Positions 15,232 to 24,287 of a DNA stretch of 64,000 nucleotides are shown here, piece after piece; positions within the stretch are counted from its first letter, which is position 1, and each line of letters begins with the position of its first letter. A program made the translations under genes and the position numbers. The notes under the pieces are model-generated. The model worked only from the letters and a program-made list of their open reading frames with translations. It did not search any database and was not told where the DNA came from. Source of the DNA: Aequorivita antarctica (GTDB lineage: Bacteria > Bacteroidota > Bacteroidia > Flavobacteriales > Flavobacteriaceae); the NCBI RefSeq assembly GCF_007997155.1, contig NZ_VORT01000012.1:1-64000 (forward strand), given 5' to 3'.

Positions 15232-17550
15232 TTGGAAACATATTTAGAACAACTTAATGATGCCCAGCGAGCACCAGTGCTGCAAAAAGATGGTGCCATG
15301 ATAGTGATTGCCGGTGCCGGATCAGGCAAAACACGTGTGCTCACATTTCGAATTGCATACTTAATGTCGCAAGGCGTGGACCCGTTCAATATTTTGTCAT
15401 TAACTTTTACCAACAAAGCTGCGCGCGAAATGAAAAAGCGTATTTCTCAAATTGTTGGGTCTAGCGAAGCAAAGAATCTTTGGATGGGAACTTTCCACAG
15501 TATTTTTGCTAAAATCCTTCGGTTTGAGGCTGATAAATTAGGCTATCCTTCCAATTTTACTATTTATGATACGCAGGATTCGCAAAGTGTGATTCGTGCT
15601 GTAATTAAGGAAATGCATCTCGATAAGGAGGTTTATAAGTACAAACAGGTTTATTCGCGGATTTCTTCCTATAAAAATAGCTTGATTACCGTAAAAGCAT
15701 ATTTTAATAACCCAGAATTAATGGAGGCTGATGCAATGGCGAAAATGCCACGCTTAGGAGATATTTATAAGGCTTATGTTGACAAGTGCTTCAAAGCTGG
15801 CGCTATGGATTTTGATGATCTTTTGCTAAAAACGAATGAACTGTTGACCCGTTTTCCTGAAGTCTTGGCAAAATACCAAAACCGTTTCCGCTACATCTTG
15901 GTGGATGAGTACCAAGATACCAATCACAGCCAGTATTTGATTGTTCGCGCACTTTCCGATAAGTTTCAAAATATATGTGTGGTAGGCGATGATGCACAGA
16001 GTATTTACGCTTTCCGAGGAGCGAATATTAATAATATCTTAAATTTTCAGAAAGATTATGATGATGTGAAAGTGTTTCGTTTGGAACAGAATTACCGTTC
16101 CACAAAAAACATTGTAAACGCTGCGAACAACATCATCGAAAAAAACAAAACCCGGTTGGAAAAAGTGGTTTGGACCGCCAATGATGAAGGCAATAAAATC
16201 CTCGTAAACCGAACGATGACCGATGGTGACGAAGGCCGTTTTGTAGCCAGTTCTATTTTTGAAAACAAAATGAACCATCAACTTAAAGATGGAGATTTTG
16301 CCATTTTATACCGAACAAACGCACAGAGCCGGGCCATTGAGGATGCGCTTCGGAAAAAAGACATTCCGTATCGAATTTACGGCGGACTCAGTTTCTATCA
16401 AAGAAAGGAAATAAAAGACGTACTCGCGTATTTGCGATTAGTTTTAAATCCGAAAGACGAAGAGGCGTTGAAACGCGTCATCAATTATCCTGCCCGTGGC
16501 ATTGGAGAGACAACTATAGAAAGATTGATTGTTGCCGCAAATCATTACAACCGCTCGATTTTTGAAGTGATGAAAAACATCGAAAAAATTGATTTAAAGA
16601 TAAATACGGGAACCAAAAACAAGTTACAGGATTTTGTGACGATGATAGAAAGTTTTCAGGTTTTGAACCAGAATTATGATGCTTTTACTATTACCGAACA
16701 CGTTTCAAAAAAGACAGGATTATTACAGGAGCTGAAGAAAGACGGCACGCCTGAAGGAATAGCTAGAATTGAAAACATAGAGGAATTATTAAATGGAATG
16801 CGCGATTTTGTGGAAGAGCAAAAGGAAATAGCCGATACCAAAGGTTCGCTTTCTGAATTTATGGAAGACGTTGCCCTAGCCACTGATTTGGACAACGATA
16901 AAGGCGATGGTGATCGCGTAGCCTTAATGACTGTCCATTTGGCAAAAGGCCTGGAATTTCCTTACGTTTATATCGTCGGGATGGAAGAAGACCTTTTTCC
17001 TAGTGGCATGAATATGAATTCCCGAAGCGAATTGGAAGAAGAACGAAGGCTTTTTTACGTTGCTTTAACGCGCGCCGAAAAACAAGCTTATTTAACCTAT
17101 ACCCAATCCCGTTACCGTTGGGGAAAATTGATTGACGCCGAACCTAGCCGTTTTATTGAGGAAATTGACGAGAGCTTTTTGGAATATTTAACCCCAATTA
17201 CCGAGAACCGTTACAAACCGCTTTTGGATGCCGATATTTTTGATGAAGTTGACCATAGCAAACTCAGATTAAAGAAACCTATTGCTGGCAAAGCACCAAT
17301 GGGCCCAACCGAAGAGCAACTTAGGAAACTGCGAAGATTGAGACCCGTTTCCAGCGAAACGGATAAAAATTTCAGTGCCAAGGATGCAAATCTAGAAGAG
17401 GGAACAATGGTTGAGCACGTGCGCTTTGGAAAAGGAAAAATCGTTAAAATTGAAGGCATTGGTGCCGATACAAAAGCTGAAATAGATTTTGAAAATGGTG
17501 GCGTGAAAAAGTTACTGCTCCGGTTTGCAAAACTGAAAGTACTCAATTAA
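15232..17550 (+). CDS. ATP-dependent DNA helicase of the UvrD/PcrA/Rep family
   Basis: The 772-residue protein starts at a TTG; YLEQLNDAQRAPVLQKDGA matches the normal N-terminus of the family and no ATG is in frame nearby. Superfamily 1A motifs are complete: Walker A GAGSGKT (28-34), LVDEYQDTN, GDDAQSIYAFRGA, LEQNYRST, TVHLAKGLEFPYV and VALTRAEKQAYL. The C-terminal segment VEHVRFGKGKIV...ALIDF-like is a Tudor-type RNA polymerase-binding fold typical of PcrA. It acts in nucleotide excision repair and removal of replication blocks. Confidence 0.95.
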   Translation: METYLEQLNDAQRAPVLQKDGAMIVIAGAGSGKTRVLTFRIAYLMSQGVDPFNILSLTFTNKAAREMKKRISQIVGSSEAKNLWMGTFHSIFAKILRFEADKLGYPSNFTIYDTQDSQSVIRAVIKEMHLDKEVYKYKQVYSRISSYKNSLITVKAYFNNPELMEADAMAKMPRLGDIYKAYVDKCFKAGAMDFDDLLLKTNELLTRFPEVLAKYQNRFRYILVDEYQDTNHSQYLIVRALSDKFQNICVVGDDAQSIYAFRGANINNILNFQKDYDDVKVFRLEQNYRSTKNIVNAANNIIEKNKTRLEKVVWTANDEGNKILVNRTMTDGDEGRFVASSIFENKMNHQLKDGDFAILYRTNAQSRAIEDALRKKDIPYRIYGGLSFYQRKEIKDVLAYLRLVLNPKDEEALKRVINYPARGIGETTIERLIVAANHYNRSIFEVMKNIEKIDLKINTGTKNKLQDFVTMIESFQVLNQNYDAFTITEHVSKKTGLLQELKKDGTPEGIARIENIEELLNGMRDFVEEQKEIADTKGSLSEFMEDVALATDLDNDKGDGDRVALMTVHLAKGLEFPYVYIVGMEEDLFPSGMNMNSRSELEEERRLFYVALTRAEKQAYLTYTQSRYRWGKLIDAEPSRFIEEIDESFLEYLTPITENRYKPLLDADIFDEVDHSKLRLKKPIAGKAPMGPTEEQLRKLRRLRPVSSETDKNFSAKDANLEEGTMVEHVRFGKGKIVKIEGIGADTKAEIDFENGGVKKLLLRFAKLKVLN

Positions 17551-17557
17551 TGATTTT

Positions 17558-18430
17558 CTAATTGATAACTACCAAATAGTTGTCTATATAAGTGCTAATC
17601 TGTACTTTCATTTTTTCAATATCTACGTTTGACCAATCCCCATGGCCACCTTCATAAACATTCAAGGTATGGTCTATTTGTGCACTATTGAGCGCTGAAT
17701 TTAAAGTTGTAGCATTTGAAAGTGGCACTAAAGGATCTGCATTTCCATAGAAAAGTAGGGTAGGGCTACTTACATTCGAAACTTGAAGTGCTGGGCTCAA
17801 AACTTCTGCATAATTTGTCCCGGGAGGATAGGCACTCTCATCGACCAATGCGTCCATTAAAGCTTGAAATCCTGGGTTTTCAATATAAAATGGATCCGTA
17901 AAATCCGTTGGCCCCACAATATCACCAACCATTTTTACTTGATCGTCAAGATCATAAGCATAATCATACATTAATGAAATATGCGCTCCAGCACTAGCGC
18001 CAATTAATCCAAATTGCGGCAAAATGTGCAATTCATCTTTTTCGTCCGTCAGTTTGTTGATTACTGCATCTAAATCTAAAAATTGGTTGGGGAAAGCTGG
18101 GGTGTTTGCATCTGCCAAAACGTAATTAATATTGACAATCGCATGGTTGGGATGTCTCAATTTTATGTAGGGTATCAAAAAATCCATATCCGCTTTGTCG
18201 CCTCCGGTCCAGCCACCTCCGTGTACCAAAACGATAATTTTCGTCTTTTCTTCGGAACGATTTGCAGGCAAATAAAGATCGTATTTTTCCTGTGGGTTAT
18301 TTCCGTAGGAAACATTCAAAAATGTTTCAGCTTGTAAAGCTAGTTCTGTTCCGGTATCGTTATCATTTGAGCAGGAAACAAAAGAAAAATAGATTCCGAA
18401 GAATAAAATAATTAAGAGGAATTTTTTCAT
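17558..18430 (-). CDS. Alpha/beta hydrolase lipoprotein (BD-FAE/esterase type)
   Basis: The 290-residue protein has lipobox FVSC (Cys20). The oxyanion motif HGGGWTGGDK is followed by the nucleophile elbow GASAG near residue 147, the catalytic Asp in GNADPLVP and the His in EGGHGDW. All parts of a carboxylesterase triad are present. The HGGG pattern places it with hormone-sensitive-lipase-like or feruloyl-esterase-like carboxylesterases; the substrate is unknown. It is probably attached to a membrane facing the periplasm. It converges tail to tail with the helicase gene, 7 bp apart. Confidence 0.88.
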   Translation of the reverse strand: MKKFLLIILFFGIYFSFVSCSNDNDTGTELALQAETFLNVSYGNNPQEKYDLYLPANRSEEKTKIIVLVHGGGWTGGDKADMDFLIPYIKLRHPNHAIVNINYVLADANTPAFPNQFLDLDAVINKLTDEKDELHILPQFGLIGASAGAHISLMYDYAYDLDDQVKMVGDIVGPTDFTDPFYIENPGFQALMDALVDESAYPPGTNYAEVLSPALQVSNVSSPTLLFYGNADPLVPLSNATTLNSALNSAQIDHTLNVYEGGHGDWSNVDIEKMKVQISTYIDNYLVVIN

Positions 18431-18545
18431 AAACAGGGTTTATTAAAAGGAATAACGAAGAAATATTATTTTTATGTTATTGCAATATTCACTAAGTTGT
18501 TAATTCTTATAAAATGGTTTACATTTAAAACAAAATAATTGCGCT

Positions 18546-19163
18546 ATGGCTGAGTTTATAAAGATTTACGAAGAAAATCCGAATCCAAAAGAAATTAAAC
18601 GTGTTGTAAAAATTCTTCGCGATGGCGGCGTAATTATTTATCCGAGTGATACTGTTTACGCCTTGGGTTGCGATATAAAAAATAATCGGGCGATGGAGCG
18701 TGTGGCCCAGTTGCGTGGAGTGAAATTGGAAAAGGCCAATTTCTCATTTGTTTGTGAAGATTTGAGCAATCTCAGCGATTATGTGAAACAAATTGACACA
18801 CCTACTTTTAAATTACTGAAAAGAAATCTACCTGGACCTTATACTTTTATTCTTCCAGGAAACAATAACCTTCCCACGGTTTTCAAGAAGAAAAAAGAGG
18901 TGGGAATTCGTGTCCCTGATAATTCCATAACCCACGCCATCGTTCAGGAATTGGGAAATCCAATTATTTCAACTTCTATAAAAGATGAGGATGAGGTAAT
19001 TGAATATACCACGGATCCCGAACTTATTTTGGAGAAGTGGGATAATTTGGTTGATTGTGTTATTGATGGTGGTTATGGCGGGAACATTCCTTCGACTGTA
19101 ATCGATCTTACTGGTGCTGAACCTGTAGTAATACGCGAAGGTAAGGGGAGCCTAGAGCTTTAA
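18546..19163 (+). CDS. L-threonylcarbamoyladenylate synthase (TsaC/Sua5/YrdC)
   Basis: The 205-residue protein has the YrdC fold with GGVIIYPSDTVYALGCD at the ATP/threonine site, KRNLPGPYTFIL, VGIRVPDN and the late NIPSTVIDLTG segment. The enzyme makes threonylcarbamoyl-AMP from threonine, bicarbonate and ATP for the t6A37 modification of ANN-decoding tRNAs. It lacks the extra Sua5 C-terminal domain. Its stop overlaps the stop of the opposing NTF2-like gene by 4 bp. Confidence 0.93.
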   Translation: MAEFIKIYEENPNPKEIKRVVKILRDGGVIIYPSDTVYALGCDIKNNRAMERVAQLRGVKLEKANFSFVCEDLSNLSDYVKQIDTPTFKLLKRNLPGPYTFILPGNNNLPTVFKKKKEVGIRVPDNSITHAIVQELGNPIISTSIKDEDEVIEYTTDPELILEKWDNLVDCVIDGGYGGNIPSTVIDLTGAEPVVIREGKGSLEL

Positions 19164-19594
19164 CCTTTAGCAATTTGTTTTTTCTCAAATTCTGAAAGCA
19201 AAAACCTTGTTTGATTATTAAGTTTTTTTTTAAAAAAACCCGTCCAGCCAACCAAGAATCCTTTGAAGCCCATCGCTTGTTTAGCCCATCTGTGGAGACT
19301 AAATCGATCTATGTGGTTTATGATTTTGCCATCCTTGAATTTAAAGGAAGCATTTATTACATTATGAACTTTTCTACCAGTTTTACTGAAAGTGTAATAA
19401 GCCTCCCAGCGAGCTTTTCCAGCTTTTGGGGTATATTCTATGTTTGAGGTTTTTACTTTGAATTCCTTTCCTTGCTGAGCTTGGCAAAGCATACGCCACA
19501 TGTTTTTGGCTTCCTCGCCACGTAAAATTCCAAAAGCAGGATCTTCAAAGGTTACATCGTCGTGATACCATGATATCATACGCTCTGCATCCAA
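19160..19594 (-). CDS. NTF2/SnoaL-like protein with unclear start
   Basis: The segment ISWYHDDVTFEDPAFGIL is characteristic of the SnoaL-like branch of the NTF2 fold, a small cone-shaped domain often binding a hydrophobic ligand. The only standard start is a TTG at 19594, giving 144 residues. In the same frame, upstream codons to 19660 encode NIIEKFYQAFTDLDAERM, which matches the usual first helix of the fold, so the true protein probably begins further up. No ATG, GTG or TTG exists there before the TAA at 19661-19663, only ATT and ATC. Either a rare start codon is used or the gene has lost its start. Specific function unknown. Confidence 0.75.
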   Translation of the reverse strand: MDAERMISWYHDDVTFEDPAFGILRGEEAKNMWRMLCQAQQGKEFKVKTSNIEYTPKAGKARWEAYYTFSKTGRKVHNVINASFKFKDGKIINHIDRFSLHRWAKQAMGFKGFLVGWTGFFKKKLNNQTRFLLSEFEKKQIAKG

Positions 19595-19665
19595 GTCTGT
19601 AAAAGCTTGGTAGAATTTTTCAATGATATTTAAATCTTTTTTACTAATGGCTTCAGTAATTTAAC

Positions 19666-20004
19666 CTATTTCTTGAGTAAATGCTTCAATCCCCTATAAA
19701 GGTTTTCCTCCAAAATATCAATTTCGCCATCAGCCAAGAATAATTTTTTTATGCTATGGAAGGCGTCGTCTAATTCTTCTTTGGAATAATCAAACCTTTC
19801 TATGGTAGCATTTATTTTCTGGATTTGTTGGTAATCATTATCGTGTTCAAATTCTTTGTGAATTTTGCGATATTTTTCTTCTCCCACTCTAGATTTAATA
19901 TATTCTTTTTCTTCTTTTGAAACATTAAAATCTGCGTGGGCGCAGTATAACAACATATAGGCTTTTAGTTCTTCGTGGGTCCAACTGGTGGTAAAATCTT
20001 CCAT
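19666..20004 (-). CDS. Small TerB-like helical protein
   Basis: The protein has 112 residues, all helical by appearance. The pattern LLYCAHADFNVSKEEKEYI...LADGEIDILEENL resembles TerB/tellurite-resistance-like domains, which carry two such acidic D-x-D/N-x-x-xxE segments. No signal peptide. It lies 5 bp before the open frame of the NTF2-like gene, so the two are probably co-transcribed. Function unknown; the TerB assignment is tentative. Confidence 0.65.
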   Translation of the reverse strand: MEDFTTSWTHEELKAYMLLYCAHADFNVSKEEKEYIKSRVGEEKYRKIHKEFEHDNDYQQIQKINATIERFDYSKEELDDAFHSIKKLFLADGEIDILEENLYRGLKHLLKK

Positions 20005-20088
20005 TTTTCTACAATTTTGGTATTGAATTAATCGCTATACAAGATACGAAAAGGTTGGCAAATAGCTGATGAATTAAGAGAACAAAAA

Positions 20089-20120
20089 AACCCGGCCTTT
20101 TGAGCCGGGTTCTATTTTTT
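20089..20120 (-). terminator. Bidirectional-looking terminator after the ompA-like gene
   Basis: AACCCGGC-CTTTTGA-GCCGGGTT, flanked by T7 on the minus side and a TCTATTTTTT run on the plus side. It is 24 bases past the stop of the minus-strand OmpA gene. Confidence 0.85.
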
Positions 20121-20134
20121 AAGCATTCAGAAAA

Positions 20135-20995
20135 TTATTTTCCTCCAGCTTCAAGGTTTTTCATTTCCTTTTCGATCATATCATAGAATTGATCGATTTT
20201 TGGAAGAACCAAGATACGTGTGCGTCTGTTGGTAGCTCTGTTTTCAGCAGTAGTGTTAGGAACCAAAGGCACGTAATCTGCACGACCGGCAGCAACCAAA
20301 CGAGATGGTTCAACACCAAGTTTTTGAAGTTCTCTTACAATGGCAGTAGCTCTTTTTACACTCAAATCCCAGTTGTCAAGCAACAAGCCGTTGCTGTAAG
20401 GAACATTATCTGTGTGTCCTTCAACCATTGCTTCAAAATCAGGTTTTCCGTTGATTACTTTGGCAACTTTACCTAAAATTTCGGTAGCTCTTCCTGAAAT
20501 TTGATAGCTTCCGCTTTTGAAAATTACTTTGTCTGAAAGTGAAATATAAACCACACCTTTCTCAACACTTATTTCAATGTCTGGGTCGTTTATACCAACT
20601 TCTCTCTTAAGACTTGTAACAAGTGCAAGTGTTACGCTGTCTTTCTTGTTAAGAGCATCCTGAAGACGTGTAATTTTTAAATCTTTTTCTTTCAGACTTT
20701 CCAATGATTTTTCAAGATTGGTAGCACCTTTTGAAGTTAACATAGTAAGATCTTTTGAACTTTGAATAAGATCCTCATTGGTCTTCTTCATATCTGCCAA
20801 ACGCTCTTCAAGTGCTTTAGCCCTTGCAGAAGCTGCAGCTCTTTCAGTAAGACAATCGTTAAGTTTAACCGTTGCCGTATTCAGCAAATCTTGCGTGTTT
20901 TTTTGTTTCGCTTCAAGCTCAGCATATTTCTTGCTCGATACACAAGAGGTAAAAGCCAAACTAGAACATACTACTAGAATCAATAATTTCTTCAT
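20135..20995 (-). CDS. OmpA-family peptidoglycan-anchoring lipoprotein
   Basis: The 286-residue protein has a lipoprotein signal (FTSC, Cys18). A long coiled coil (about 25-125) is rich in Lys/Glu/Leu heptads. The C-terminal OmpA domain (about 145-270) shows VEGHTDNVPY and the ligand-binding ...LSVKRATAIVREL...ENRATNRRTRI segment that contacts meso-diaminopimelate. It links the outer membrane to the cell wall, similar to Pal. It has its own terminator and about 95 bp upstream, so it is likely a single-gene transcript. Confidence 0.92.
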   Translation of the reverse strand: MKKLLILVVCSSLAFTSCVSSKKYAELEAKQKNTQDLLNTATVKLNDCLTERAAASARAKALEERLADMKKTNEDLIQSSKDLTMLTSKGATNLEKSLESLKEKDLKITRLQDALNKKDSVTLALVTSLKREVGINDPDIEISVEKGVVYISLSDKVIFKSGSYQISGRATEILGKVAKVINGKPDFEAMVEGHTDNVPYSNGLLLDNWDLSVKRATAIVRELQKLGVEPSRLVAAGRADYVPLVPNTTAENRATNRRTRILVLPKIDQFYDMIEKEMKNLEAGGK

Positions 20996-21091
20996 AATTT
21001 GTTGGTGTTATATTAGATTGTTTGTTTAAATAATTCTCACCAAAATTATTAAAATACATCTTAGTCTAAAAACGATTAACAATAATTTAGG

Positions 21092-22084
21092 TTATAGTTG
21101 TTTAAAATGTTTCTTTTTAAGTATAAAATACTGAAAAACAATAGATTTGATTTTAAAATAGGTTATTTCGGAGGCATTTTTTTTCCTTTTTTGAAGAAAT
21201 TTTGGGAGCATTCTATAAAAACTGAAATGTGCTTTCACTATAGCGAGGAAATGTTTTGGTTTTCCTTGAATTAAAAACTGTATTGCAGCTATTGCGTCGA
21301 GTACCATTCTTACAAAAATGGAACAGTATGTATTTACTCCTTTTGCATTTTTAAAAAGGTTCAAAAGTGAATTTCTGAAGTTGTAGAAAGTCTTTTTCGG
21401 ATTTAAGACAGCTAAAGTAGCACCGCCAACGTGATATACTTTTGAAGCGCCAACGGAAAGTATTTTCCCTCCTTTTGATTGCAACCGCCAGCAAAGATCT
21501 ATCTCTTCCTGATGTGCAAAATAGTCCTCGTCTAATTCGCCAGCTTGCCAAAAAGCTTCGGATTTTATAAAAAGACAGGCTCCAGACGCCCAAAAGATTT
21601 CAGAAACAGCATCGTACTGACCAGTATCCTTTTCCAAAGTATTAAAAATCCTCCCGCGACAATAAGGGTAACCATATTTATCAATAAATCCACCCGCTGC
21701 CCCAGCATATTCAAAGTATTCCTTGTTTTTGAAATCGAGAATTTTTGGCTGTACGGCAACCACGGAGGGGTCTTTTTCAAATTCTGAAATTACTGGTCGC
21801 AGCCAATTTCCGGTTACCTCCACATCGCTGTTTAGCAACACAAAAATATCTTCGGAAAGGTTTTTTAAGGCATCGTTGTAGCCCTTAGCATAACCGCCAT
21901 TTTCTTTATTCTGAATTATTTTAATCGATGGAAAGTTTTTAGTAACGAATAAAACTGAATTGTCTGTAGAGGCATTGTCTGCTACATAAACAGTGGCCTC
22001 CTTTGAAAATTTGACGACTGAAGGTAGAAACTTTGCAAGTAACTCCTGTCCGTTCCAATTAAGTATTACTACGGCTACGTTCAC
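21092..22084 (-). CDS. Family 2 glycosyltransferase
   Basis: The 330-residue protein has a GT-A fold: VAVVILNWNGQELL at the N-terminus, ADNASTDNS near residue 37, LLNSDVEV (the DxD-equivalent) near 85, and ASGACLFIKSEAFWQAGELDEDYFAHQEEIDLC-type acceptor-site residues (ED near 190). It resembles rhamnosyl- or other sugar transferases of cell-surface polysaccharide synthesis. The C-terminus is basic and could sit at the membrane. It is not inside a polysaccharide cluster, so the product is unknown. Confidence 0.9.
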   Translation of the reverse strand: MNVAVVILNWNGQELLAKFLPSVVKFSKEATVYVADNASTDNSVLFVTKNFPSIKIIQNKENGGYAKGYNDALKNLSEDIFVLLNSDVEVTGNWLRPVISEFEKDPSVVAVQPKILDFKNKEYFEYAGAAGGFIDKYGYPYCRGRIFNTLEKDTGQYDAVSEIFWASGACLFIKSEAFWQAGELDEDYFAHQEEIDLCWRLQSKGGKILSVGASKVYHVGGATLAVLNPKKTFYNFRNSLLNLFKNAKGVNTYCSIFVRMVLDAIAAIQFLIQGKPKHFLAIVKAHFSFYRMLPKFLQKRKKNASEITYFKIKSIVFQYFILKKKHFKQL

Positions 22085-22121
22085 TTTGCAAAGATAGATT
22101 TTTGAAGTGTTTTTTCATGAC

Positions 22122-22565
22122 TTATTTGTAATCAGGAATATCTTTCAAAAAAACATACCGTTCACTTTCAAAATCCATTTGGCAAAAATAATGTTCCAAA
22201 CCATTCGTGACCATTAAATATTCGGATTTCAAAGCAAGATTATATCGCGCAATTTGGTCAAAAGTAATTTGGTTGATGGGTATTGAAGGTGCTTTGCATT
22301 CAACGATTAAAAACATACTGCCATCATTATTGAAAACCACAACATCATAACGTTTTACGGTATTGTTCAGTTTCAGTTGTTTTTCAACATTTATAAGACT
22401 TTTGGGATAGTTTTTTTCTTTCAAAAGAAATTGGACCACGTGCAATCGTACCCATTCTTCGGGAGTGAGTACCACGAATTTTTTTCGGATTTCATCAAAA
22501 ACCAACGTTTTATTTTCGCTACTTTTGAAGCGAAAGGAATATTCGGGAAAGTTTAGTTTTTGCAT
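22122..22565 (-). CDS. Stand-alone type I restriction HsdR N-terminal-like (PD-(D/E)xK) protein
   Basis: The start chosen is the second ATG (MQKLNFPEYSF), giving 147 residues. The core KRYDVVVFNNDG...LIVECKAP carries D and ExK spaced as in PD-(D/E)xK nucleases and matches the HSDR_N_2 domain of type I restriction R subunits. QxxxY (QIARYN) after it is also characteristic. No helicase or methyltransferase partner is nearby. It is divergent from holA, with a palindromic repeat pair between them. It may be a DNA-processing nuclease rather than a restriction subunit (inference). Confidence 0.82.
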   Translation of the reverse strand: MQKLNFPEYSFRFKSSENKTLVFDEIRKKFVVLTPEEWVRLHVVQFLLKEKNYPKSLINVEKQLKLNNTVKRYDVVVFNNDGSMFLIVECKAPSIPINQITFDQIARYNLALKSEYLMVTNGLEHYFCQMDFESERYVFLKDIPDYK

Positions 22566-22619
22566 ACGCAAAGAAACAAATTTCGACTGGAAATACTTTT
22601 ATAAATCAATATTGAATGT

Positions 22620-22669
22620 CCTCTCGAGCGCAGTCGAGAGGTCTAAAAATAGTTCTCGACTGCGCTCGA
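22620..22669. repeat. REP-like inverted pair
   Basis: TCGAGCGCAGTCGAG (22624-22638) and its exact reverse complement (22655-22669) are separated by 16 bases. The first copy also forms its own hairpin (CCTCTCGA/TCGAGAGG). It sits between the divergent HsdR-like and holA genes. Related single copies lie at 29332, 35071 and 49214. Confidence 0.75.
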
Positions 22670-22688
22670 ACAGACACAAAATTTTTCA

Positions 22689-23693
22689 ATGCCACTCGAC
22701 AAAGTAAAATCCATCATCAACGATATTAAAAACGGAAACACAAAACCCATCTATTTTTTGATGGGTGAGGAGCCGTATTATATAGATGGCATTTCAAAAT
22801 ATATTGAAGAAAATGTTTTGTCTGAGGAAGAAAAAGGTTTTAACCAAATGGTACTTTACGGACGTGATGTTACTGTTGAAGATATTATAAGCAACGCCAA
22901 ACGCTATCCAATGATGGCGGAGAAACAGGTGGTGATAGTGAAAGAGGCGCAGGATCTTTCCCGGACTATTGAAAATTTGGTTTCCTATGCAAACAACCCA
23001 CAGCCCACAACTATTTTGGTGCTTTGCTATAAATATAAAACCTTAGACAAAAGAAAAAAACTAGCTAAAACAGTTGCCAAAACGGGTGTTCTTTTTGAGA
23101 GCAAAAAACTCTATGATAACCAAGTGCCGGAATGGATAAAACGTGTTTTGTCTGGAAAAGGTTATACCATCACGCCAAAAGCAGCACAAATGTTGGTCGA
23201 ATTTCTTGGGAATGATCTTAGCAAAGTAAACAATGAACTTGAAAAACTTCAATTGATCCTTAAGCCCGGTGATCAGATTACCCCTCAAATTATAGAAGAA
23301 AACATTGGCATCAGCAAGGACTTCAATAATTTTGAACTTCAGAATGCCATTGGTGAAAAAGATATCAAAAAGGCGTTTGCCATCATTCAATATTTTTCGC
23401 AGAACCCAAAAAATAATCCGCTGGTGATGACGGTTTCACTTTTGTATAGTTTCTTTTCAAAATTGCTGAAATACCACGCACTTACCAATAAAGGTGATGC
23501 TGCAAAAGCTTTGGGGGTTCATCCGTTTTTCATAAAAGATTATCAAACCGCCGCGCGAAATTACCCAATGAAAAAAGTGAGTGCCATTATTAGTGCAATC
23601 CGTGAGATAGATATGAAAAGCAAAGGTGTGGGCGCCGCCAATCTTCCGCAGGGTGATTTACTAAAGGAATTGTTGGTGAGGATATTTAACTAA
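22689..23693 (+). CDS. holA: DNA polymerase III subunit delta
   Basis: The 334-residue protein starts LDKVKSIINDIKNGN...PIYFLMGEEPYYID, the usual N-terminus of the delta subunit, followed by the AAA+-like fold without a functional Walker A and a helical collar domain (AQMLVEFLGNDLSKVNNELEKL). Delta opens the sliding clamp within the clamp loader. Length and motif order match the Bacteroidota family. Confidence 0.93.
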   Translation: MPLDKVKSIINDIKNGNTKPIYFLMGEEPYYIDGISKYIEENVLSEEEKGFNQMVLYGRDVTVEDIISNAKRYPMMAEKQVVIVKEAQDLSRTIENLVSYANNPQPTTILVLCYKYKTLDKRKKLAKTVAKTGVLFESKKLYDNQVPEWIKRVLSGKGYTITPKAAQMLVEFLGNDLSKVNNELEKLQLILKPGDQITPQIIEENIGISKDFNNFELQNAIGEKDIKKAFAIIQYFSQNPKNNPLVMTVSLLYSFFSKLLKYHALTNKGDAAKALGVHPFFIKDYQTAARNYPMKKVSAIISAIREIDMKSKGVGAANLPQGDLLKELLVRIFN

Positions 23694-23714
23694 TTATTTT
23701 ATATCAACCATCAA

Positions 23715-24092
23715 CTATTTTCTGTCAACCGAATATTTTCCAGAACCTAAAAGTGCAATTGCGGTAAAAGCGATTAGATAAAGAATTGCCATTTCTTTCG
23801 TTCCCAAAGGATCTGCAGCGTGAACTACAAAAGCTGCCACGGCCATTGTAATTATAACGGGAATTGCAGCCAACCGGGTTTTAAACCCAATAATTACGAG
23901 AAGAGGAAAAAACACTTCGCAAAGAACTGCCAAAACTAAAGTAGCGGGTTCACCAATACCAATTGGGTCTCCAAAAGAAAAATCGCCCGAAATCATTTTT
24001 AGAAGTTTGGGAATTCCGTGGGTGAGCATCATTCCGCCGAAGCCAAGACGTAGTAAAAGCATTCCTAAATTGTGGGTTGTAGTATTGTTCAT
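23715..24092 (-). CDS. DoxX-family membrane protein
   Basis: The 125-residue protein has four membrane helices. The start NLGMLLLRLGFGGMMLTHGIPKLL is the DoxX signature, and the following helices (ATLVLAVLCEVFFPLLVIIGF, AAIPVIITMAVAAFVVHAAD, AILYLIAFTAIALLGSGKYS) complete the fold. Members associate with quinone or sulphur oxidation and with redox enzymes in other bacteria; the role here is unknown. It converges with holA, 22 bp between stops. Confidence 0.9.
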   Translation of the reverse strand: MNNTTTHNLGMLLLRLGFGGMMLTHGIPKLLKMISGDFSFGDPIGIGEPATLVLAVLCEVFFPLLVIIGFKTRLAAIPVIITMAVAAFVVHAADPLGTKEMAILYLIAFTAIALLGSGKYSVDRK

Positions 24093-24287
24093 GAAAGTAT
24101 GTTTTTATAAATCCTCATCGAAAATAACCATTTTTTTTAATATTAACCTTCAATTTACAATAGCGTAAAATTACTACTACAGTTTCTTTATAAACCATAT
24201 TATTCTTCATTTAAAGTTAAAGTTGATTTAAAATGATTGCTAAAAGCCTGGCCTACTTTAGCAGAAATTTTAAAACAATAAATAATA

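Noticed and set aside
22122-22565. Part of a type I restriction-modification system
   Set aside because: No hsdM, hsdS or helicase sequence occurs nearby; only the N-terminal nuclease-like domain is present.
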